64,000 bases of DNA from Bryum argenteum (Eukaryota; Streptophyta; Bryopsida; Bryales; Bryaceae): positions 687,001 to 751,000 of the forward strand of contig CM073321.1 in the NCBI GenBank assembly GCA_037043015.1, written 5' to 3'. A model generated the notes under the pieces. That model ran no database searches. It saw only the letters and a list, made by a program, of their open reading frames with translations, and was not told the origin of the DNA. The position numbers and the translations under genes are program-made. This document shows, one piece after another, positions 57,761 to 64,000 of this stretch. The first letter of the stretch is position 1; each line of letters starts with the position of its first letter.

Positions 57761-59609
57761 TTCCCCTCTTCCCCCTCCTCCTCTTGCCTCTCCCCAACAC
57801 CTCCCGTTTGCACAACTTTGATCACTTCCTCGCGTTGCATACCTGCAATTTCAAAATTACTATATTTAGCCTGTATGGTCCACGTGGCGTCTAAATATGG
57901 ACAAGGAATGCTCTGACAAGGGAATGTCGGGAATATCTTTTCGTCATGAACGGGAATGTTTTATGACAAAGATACTATCGGCTTTAAATATATCTATAAT
58001 AAGGGACTCTTTGCAAGAGGAGTGAAGGCCAACAAATCTCCAAGCCAATTCACTCACTTTTTGAGTTATGTTGCCCAATTAGCTTGAATTGGACAAAACA
58101 TTTAACAATCAATTTAGTGGGGCCAATTTTCCGAGTCGTGAAGTCCTTCGGAGTTGAAGCTCATGTCTAGAAGGAGAGCCAAGGCCATGGGGCCAATTCT
58201 TATTATTAACTAGAGTCCATGTTTTTTATTTGTACACATTTATTTTTTATTTCTTATTTTTTTGAAATATTCTTTCCTAACACCTTAACAACCATGGCCA
58301 CTATTTCGTCTTTTATCGTCACGGCCAAAAAATGTTTCATATTCAACTTCAAATGTTATGATCTCGCATCTAGTGATGATCCAACGGTTGAAGATTTCAC
58401 ACTACTACATATGGTAGTCTACTCAAGATCCTATGGTTGAAATTATAAACTATATCCCAAAATATTGGACATAGCCCTTTTATGGTGAAACCACCTATTG
58501 TCGTGCACTTAAGGAAAATTGAGGGAATCTATATACTTGGTGTGAGAAAGGAGTGGGTTACTATTTTTCACGGATAGGGAATAGAAAAAGACAAGCTAAC
58601 CCTATTTATGTGCTTTTTTAAAGCACACACATAAAGAAATACAAAATTTAGAAGGAGAACCCTAAAGGCGGGCACCCTAAATATGTACGCATGAGGTACA
58701 TGCAAGGGAGGTGAGATCTTTATAAGGGCAAGAATCTTTGCCTCCCGCCTTTAGGTGGTTTCACCATAGTTCATAGTGGTGAGTGCTAGTATTGCAAGCT
58801 CCCATGGATTCACATTCATTTCTTGTATCTCCCAACTTTTGTCAAAAGTTATCCATTCTCACTAGGAGATTTTGCCATGTTTTGGCCCCTATTCATGGCT
58901 TGCCCCCTAGTGTGTACCCTGAGGTGGTCTTAAATCCTCTCAGATTACATTCCATAAATTTTAACTATTCCTTGGTGAGAGTATATTGATGTCTAACATT
59001 GGAGAGATCCAAGTATATATGAAATGTAGGTGAGCATGTGTGAGCATTTACTTTTCATAACTTTGGTATTACTGTATTTGTCAATATTTAGACTTTCTAT
59101 TTGGGCCTTAACTTTTCCACATTGTATGGTCTATATTATTTGATGGGCATTTGGAAATTTCTCCATCGTTGTGTATCTAATTTAGTAGTACTTATAATAA
59201 AAAACATTGTGCTTAAACAATTAATTCTATTATTCGCTATTTTTTGTCTGACAACCTTCAACTAACCTAGGAGTATATATATAATCTAGTACATATAATT
59301 GTAACTCATTTGCAAAAATACTTTTTTTAAAATTAATTGTAGCATTATTCTTATTGTATGGATTTGAATAGTTACTTATTTCCCTCTTACAAAAGTAATA
59401 GAAATAAGTTTCTATTGTTACTATTTTGCAATCATAAAATAAGAGAAATAAATAGGGAGATAAATAAATTTTAAAAAATATCCCACCCTATAAGTGTTTA
59501 ACATATGGCAATAATGGCATCAGCTTCTAAATTTTTAATCATATTTGATATTGTACACGTATAGTACATTAGTACTAAGATTAGATGTTATATAAAATTG
59601 ATTATTCGT
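57761..59609. other. No recognised gene
   Basis: AT-rich. A plus frame at 58219-58440 starts with a hydrophobic segment but has no other support. Two words, AGGTGGTTTCACCATA (58749-58764) and TATGGTGAAACCACCT (58480-58495), are exact inverted complements about 250 bp apart and could be ends of a small element. Confidence 0.4.
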
Positions 59610-60605
59610 ATACTATGATTGGTTGATTTGGGAATAGAATATTTTGAAGAGCCATCACTTCTTCATTTACAGTATGTAATGGATAAAATCACTTGTGGAT
59701 AAAGTTTAAGTTCTTGGTTTAAGATGTATGAATTACTATCTAGGCCTCTAGGGTATAGGGTTTAGGGTTTAGGGTTTAGGGTTTAGGGTCTTGAGGATTT
59801 GGGGTGGATTTCATTTTAATCCTAGTTTTTGTGTTGCAAAGCTTTGCAAACACAATTGTGTGTGGAAGTAAAAAAATGGATCCCTGTATGAATGGTGTAG
59901 TTCTCAATTATATCTTACATGGATACAAGTTGCACTTGTCTACATCGCATAGTTAATATGTGCAAAATAATCTATTTTGTATTTATCATTTTTGATTGAA
60001 GATGTTATTGACATGGAATGAATCACACATTTATTGCAAAGAATATATAGGTACAATATTCAGCATCAACATAGGAATTAAGATTCCAGAGTCTTCAATA
60101 TCATAGCCTATTTTTAACCAATATTGGAATAGAGTTTCTATTAAAGGTCATGTGGCTCAGAGTTTAATTCATAGAGCCTCATAGATCATAACGTATGAGT
60201 ACTGAAGTAGTATTTGTACGAAACATCTTTAAATTCGTGAAGATCTATACTTTTATGGAGTCCACTCGAAATGGTTATGAACTTAAAATTTAAAGTTCAG
60301 ATGTATCCGTGAAAAAAGAATACTTAGCATTTCAGAAATCAACATAGGATTCCTTTTTTCATTGAGTAGTAATTATCGAAAATCGAGTAACAGAAATCTT
60401 TGAGGAATAGAAAAAGAATCCTATGCAATTTTATTAGATTTTAGTGATATATATAGAAAAAAAAAGTTTAATTTTTTTTTTTAAAAAAACCCCTACAGCG
60501 GCCGCCCATATCGGTCGGCCGCCATCAGGCGGGCGTGCGACCGGCCCGGCGTCTGGCGACCGGCGACCGTCCCGGCGTCCGGCGACCGGCTCGGCGACGC
60601 TTCCG
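59610..60605 (+). repeat. Tandem duplication, copy 1 (with orphan GC tract)
   Basis: Aligns with 60622-61895. Shared landmarks in order: TCTTCTTCATTTA, CACTTGTGGATA, TAGGCCTCTA, TTTAGGGTCTTG, GTGTTGCAAAGCTTTG, ATTTTGTATTTATCATTTTTG, ACATAGGATTCCTTTTTTCA, GGATCCTATGCAATTTT-type words and an A/T run. It ends in a GC-rich CGATCGG-like tract (60494-60602) that lacks a TATA box and a gene. Confidence 0.8.
59761..59788 (+). repeat. Interstitial plant telomere repeat (TTTAGGG)4
   Basis: Four perfect TTTAGGG units following TATAGGG. In the second tandem copy the matching place (about 60764-60790) holds only degenerate units (TTTACGG, TTTAGGG). Confidence 0.95.
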
Positions 60606-60621
60606 AATTAACTCTTCCTTC

Positions 60622-61895
60622 TATTGATTGTTTTGAGAATATAATATTTTAAAGAGGCATCTCTTCTTCATTTAGAATATCTAGTGGATAAATTCACTTG
60701 TGGATAGGATTTATGGTTTATGGTTTAGGATGTATGAATAACTCTTTAGGCCTCTATGGTATAGGGTTTACGGATTACTGTTTAGGGTCTTGGGATTTTG
60801 GGATAGATTTCATTTTAATTCTAGTTTTGGTGTTGCAAAGCTTTGTAAACAACATTGTGTGTGGAAGGGAAATATTGGACTCGTGTATGTATGGTGTAGT
60901 TCTAAGTTATATTTTAAATGGATAACAACTGCAGTATTGTACATCGCATAGTTAATATGTGCAAAATAATCTATTTTGTATTTATCATTTTTGATGAAGA
61001 TGTTATTGACATGGAATAAATCACACATTTATTGCAAAGAATATACTGGTACAATATTGAACATTGAACATTCAACATAGGATTTAGGATTATAGAATCT
61101 TCAATCTCATAGCCTATTTTTTACCAAATGACGCTGTTCCAAAATAAGTGTCCTATATTAAAATGAGGATACTCCAATTGACATTCTCAACCATGCAATA
61201 TTGGAATAGAGTAACTGTTGTAGGTCATGTGGTTCAAAGTTTGATTCATGAAGCCAATGGTCAATTAATTTACAAAAGGAAAATAGACAAGAAAGATATT
61301 GATTCGAACCAAATGAATGCCTTATGAATGAAACATCTATGAATTTGTGAAGATTTACACTTTAAAGATCCACTCAAAATGGTTATGAACTTAAAATTTA
61401 GAGTTAAGATGTATCCGTGAAAAAAGAATATATAGCATTTCAGGAAATCAACATAGGATTCCTTTTTTCATTGTGTAATAATCACTGAGAATCAAATAAC
61501 CGAAATCTTTGCGGAATAAAAAAGGATCCTATGCAATTTTTAAAGATTTTTGTAGTATATATTTTTTTATTTTTTTTATTTTTTTATTTAAAAAAAAAAA
61601 TTGAAAAAAATTTTACAAAAAAAAACCGCAGCGGCTGCCGAGATCGGTCGGCCGCCTTGGTCGACTGGCATCGGTCAGCCGACATCAAGTGGCCACGATC
61701 GGCCGGCCACATCGGTCGGCCGTAATCGGTCGGTCGATCGTGGCCGGTCGGCAGCGACTGGCCAGCACGAACGACCGGCCACGATCGGCCAGCCCTGATC
61801 GGTCGACCGAATCGACCGGCCACGATCCGTCGTCCGGACCGGCCGGCCAGCATCGGTCGCGGCCGTGAATGGCCCACCGACCGGTCCGTGTGGCC
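60622..61895 (+). repeat. Tandem duplication, copy 2 (ends in the functional-looking tract)
   Basis: Second copy of the unit at 59610, with an insertion around 61125-61300 relative to copy 1. Its terminal GC-rich tract (61626-61895) leads into the TATA box and gene at 62126. Confidence 0.8.
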
Positions 61896-61932
61896 GTTCT
61901 CTAGGGTTGGGAAAGGGGGGGGGGATAAAAGG
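61626..61932 (+). promoter_or_regulatory. GC-rich CGATCGG-type tract with TATA box (62126 gene)
   Basis: Words such as GAGATCGGTCGGCCGCC, GGTCGGTCGATCG, GACCGGCCACGATCGGCC recur for 270 bp. A G run and the TATA box GATAAAAGG (61924-61932) follow, then a leader of about 190 bp to the ATG. An A/T run of about 65 bp lies on the distal side. Confidence 0.65.
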
Positions 61933-62125
61933 CCTTTGGGGCCTCATTTCCCCCCACTTCTTCTCGTATTCATCCACCTCAAGTGGGCTGCAACCGTTGG
62001 CATTAGCTTCTCGTGTGCTGCATTTGTGGTGACGGGGGGAAGTCAGTGCGATACTTGCGGCTGCTGCATCGAATTTTTGCATACTTGGGATATCTTCGGG
62101 GTATTTTAAATACTCCCTATTCTTC

Positions 62126-63965
62126 ATGGCGACGGATACCGATATCACGAACATGGAGGCTGATTCTGAACAGACCTTGAGGTCACCTGCGACAGAAAAC
62201 ACAAACGCAGGATTGGTGGGGACTGAGTTGGTTTTACAAGAGACACCGTCAAAGAGAGTGAAACCAAAAGGAGCGAGACATGAGTTGCACTACGAGATCT
62301 TGGATAATGAGGCCATCAAAGCTGAGAGCGGTTGGGCCAATGAAACGGAGGAATACTGGAGAATGGCGACGTGCAAGAAATATGTGAAGATGTATCACAT
62401 TGGGAAACTTTGGCCTCGAGAATGTCACAAAGTTAATACCAATAATTTTACTTGCAACCCTCAAACATGCAAGGATGATCACTTCCTTCATTGTGCTGAA
62501 GAAGTTTGGGTGGCATTGTTTGGAACTGGTCTCAAGAGCAAAGGTTATTTTTCCTATACGCTTTTGAGCATGGTGTATGCTGAGCACATTCACGGCGAGT
62601 AGTGCATATCCTCTTCGAATCGGGAGAAATCAGAAGGATATCCCAGATATGTTTGACCCAGAATCAAACTTTACAAAGGCCTTATTGCAGCACTTGAGGA
62701 GGAAAACTCATGAGACGGCGGTGAAGGAATCTCCTCCAACAACCACGACACATCAGGAGGATGGAAGGAATATGGTTGCCACGGATGCCCCAATCGTAGA
62801 ACCGACTATAACTGATAGGCTCGAAGGTGCAAACGTAGTTGAAGAACCTAATGTAACATCGGTATCAACATCAGAGGAGACAGGGCCAAGTGAATTACGG
62901 GAAACCAGAGCACAAACTGATGCCATGGATGACTCCGATCTCGATTCGGGTGTGGCGCCAAATTTTGAGGGGTATCTGCATAAGGTACTAAAGGATAACA
63001 AATTGGATGAGTGGATGAAAAAAACAGAAAGATTGGCAGATTGGTGCAATGAGGTAGATAAAGAGCAAGGTTTGCCAGAGAATGATTGGGGAGATACTTC
63101 GGCTGAAAGGTTAACTGCTCTAGGGTTCAACTTGAAGGCAGGGTCAGAAATACTTGCGGATATGGCTCCTCGTTTTGTGGAGATGGCTCACACTTCTGCA
63201 CGTATCACGCCCAACGTTCTACGAGCTGCCATAAATTTTGAGGCACTCGTAGATCGGTTTGATCCTCTACAGACGGGCCGAGTGAAAGATTATCAGATCA
63301 TAATCAAAATGCAACAACAACACCAAATTACGCAACGTCTCCTTGACGAGTTTTACAGGGAATTGCGGTTGTTTGGCCAAGGTCCTCCTAGCAAGTATGT
63401 GGCAAAGTACCAAGAAGAAATGCGCGAAAGGGATGCGTTAGAAGACTTAGAAGATAATGACAACTTTGTTCCATCGCAGAATGACACTCAGGAGGCTTCA
63501 TGTAGTCATGTTGTTCCAGAATGTGATGCGGGTGGTAAAGACGATGGTAAAGAGGATGGTGAAAATGATGGTAATAAAGATAAGGGGAAGACCATTATCG
63601 GGACTTCTGATAGTCTTTTTCTTTCACAAATTGATGCGGGTGGTAAAGAGGATGCTGAAGAAGATAATGGACAAGCCTATATCAAGGGTTTATCTCCTCT
63701 CAGAGAGGTTGGTGAAGAGGATGGTAAAGAAGATAAGAGAAAAACCATTATCAAAATAGACGATGATGACGATGATGAAATTCCGGAGGAATTGAAGTTA
63801 ATATCACAAAAGGAGATAGATGATGCACAGATTGAGCGACAACGAGCATGGGCGATGAAGTTCGCGGCACTGAAGAAGGAGAGAGATGTTACAATTGCGA
63901 AATTGGAGGAGGAAGCAAAAGCATGCTCAATGAAGTTGGAGGCTACAAGTATTGGGAGTTGCTGA
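62126..63965 (+). CDS. Paralogue of the Cys/His-domain protein, frameshifted
   Basis: From the ATG at 62126 a frame of 158 codons reaches a TAG at 62600. It contains ATCKKYVKMYHIGKLWP, CNPQTCKDDHFLHC and SYTLLSMVYAE, clearly the same domain as in the 57229 gene. A second frame, overlapping from 62577 and shifted by one base, is open to 63965 (462 codons): a Thr/Glu-rich linker, a helical central part (DEWMKKTERLADWCNEVDKE and following), acidic Gly/Asp/Lys repeats of the type DAGGKEDAEED and EEDGKEDKRKTII, then a D-rich run, EELKLISQKEIDDAQIERQ and a coiled coil. The SQKE segment is also in the paralogue's C-terminus, so the two frames are one gene with an indel near 62600. After the TGA at 63963 another frame (VAELEALRKTFKT) continues the coiled coil to the window edge, suggesting a second indel or an intron. 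Confidence 0.65.
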
Positions 63966-64000
63966 ACTGGAGGCATTACGGAAAACCTTCAAAACGGTAG

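Noticed and set aside
57437..57916. Long plus and minus frames in the GC-rich tract (Arg/Pro/Gly-rich)
   Set aside because: The tract lacks AT-rich stop codons in all frames and has a TATA box at its edge; it is promoter sequence.

Overview
The window looks like nuclear DNA of a land plant or close streptophyte. The reasons are plant-type interstitial telomere repeats (TTTAGGG x4 at 59761-59788), genes with many short GT-AG introns, and a dense load of plant-style DNA transposon remnants (hAT with DUF659, MULE, piggyBac). No rRNA, intact tRNA, CRISPR or bacterial operon signal was seen. PiggyBac and bacterial-type DNA methyltransferases are not typical of flowering plants, so an early-diverging plant such as a bryophyte or fern is a reasonable but unproven guess. 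All gene models were read by eye.

Layout. 0-8 kb: a broken hAT transposase at the left edge, a 179-bp tandem repeat, and a broken transposase-like gene split by a 418-bp MITE flanked by TTAA. 9.7-11 kb: a dispersed repeat whose inverted relative lies at 27-28.2 kb. 12-13.4 kb: exons of an ATRX-like ADD zinc-finger gene (minus). 14.2-15.3 kb: a decayed tandem array. 15.5-19.7 kb: a decayed copy of a ParB-methyltransferase gene (plus). 21.3-24 kb: a piggyBac transposase with several in-frame stops. 24.3-38 kb: mostly non-coding repeats, an unrecognised Lys-rich gene (34.9-37.3 kb, minus) carrying the second 418-bp MITE inside an exon, and unrecognised remnants.

The most notable region is 41.0-51.5 kb. 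Related inverted sequences at 41979 and 51018 bound about 9.04 kb holding two divergent genes. One is an 11-exon minus-strand gene for a 1,137-residue protein that joins a ParB/sulfiredoxin-like domain to a beta-class (N6-adenine/N4-cytosine type) DNA methyltransferase fold. The other is a plus-strand MULE transposase with a SWIM zinc finger. I infer a MULE-type transposon carrying its own DNA methyltransferase. A NIF/FCP1-like phosphatase exon and an unrecognised ORF lie directly outside the two ends.

51.5-64 kb: an array of ten 19-bp palindromes, followed by three genes (a divergent protein kinase and two members of an unrecognised Cys/His-domain family). Each is preceded by a GC-rich tract made of CGATCGG-like words that stops at a TATA box. 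The tract in front of the last gene lies at the end of a roughly 1-kb sequence present in two tandem copies.

The methyltransferase-MULE pair, its decayed second copy and the shared-promoter gene set are the best candidates for undescribed biology here.
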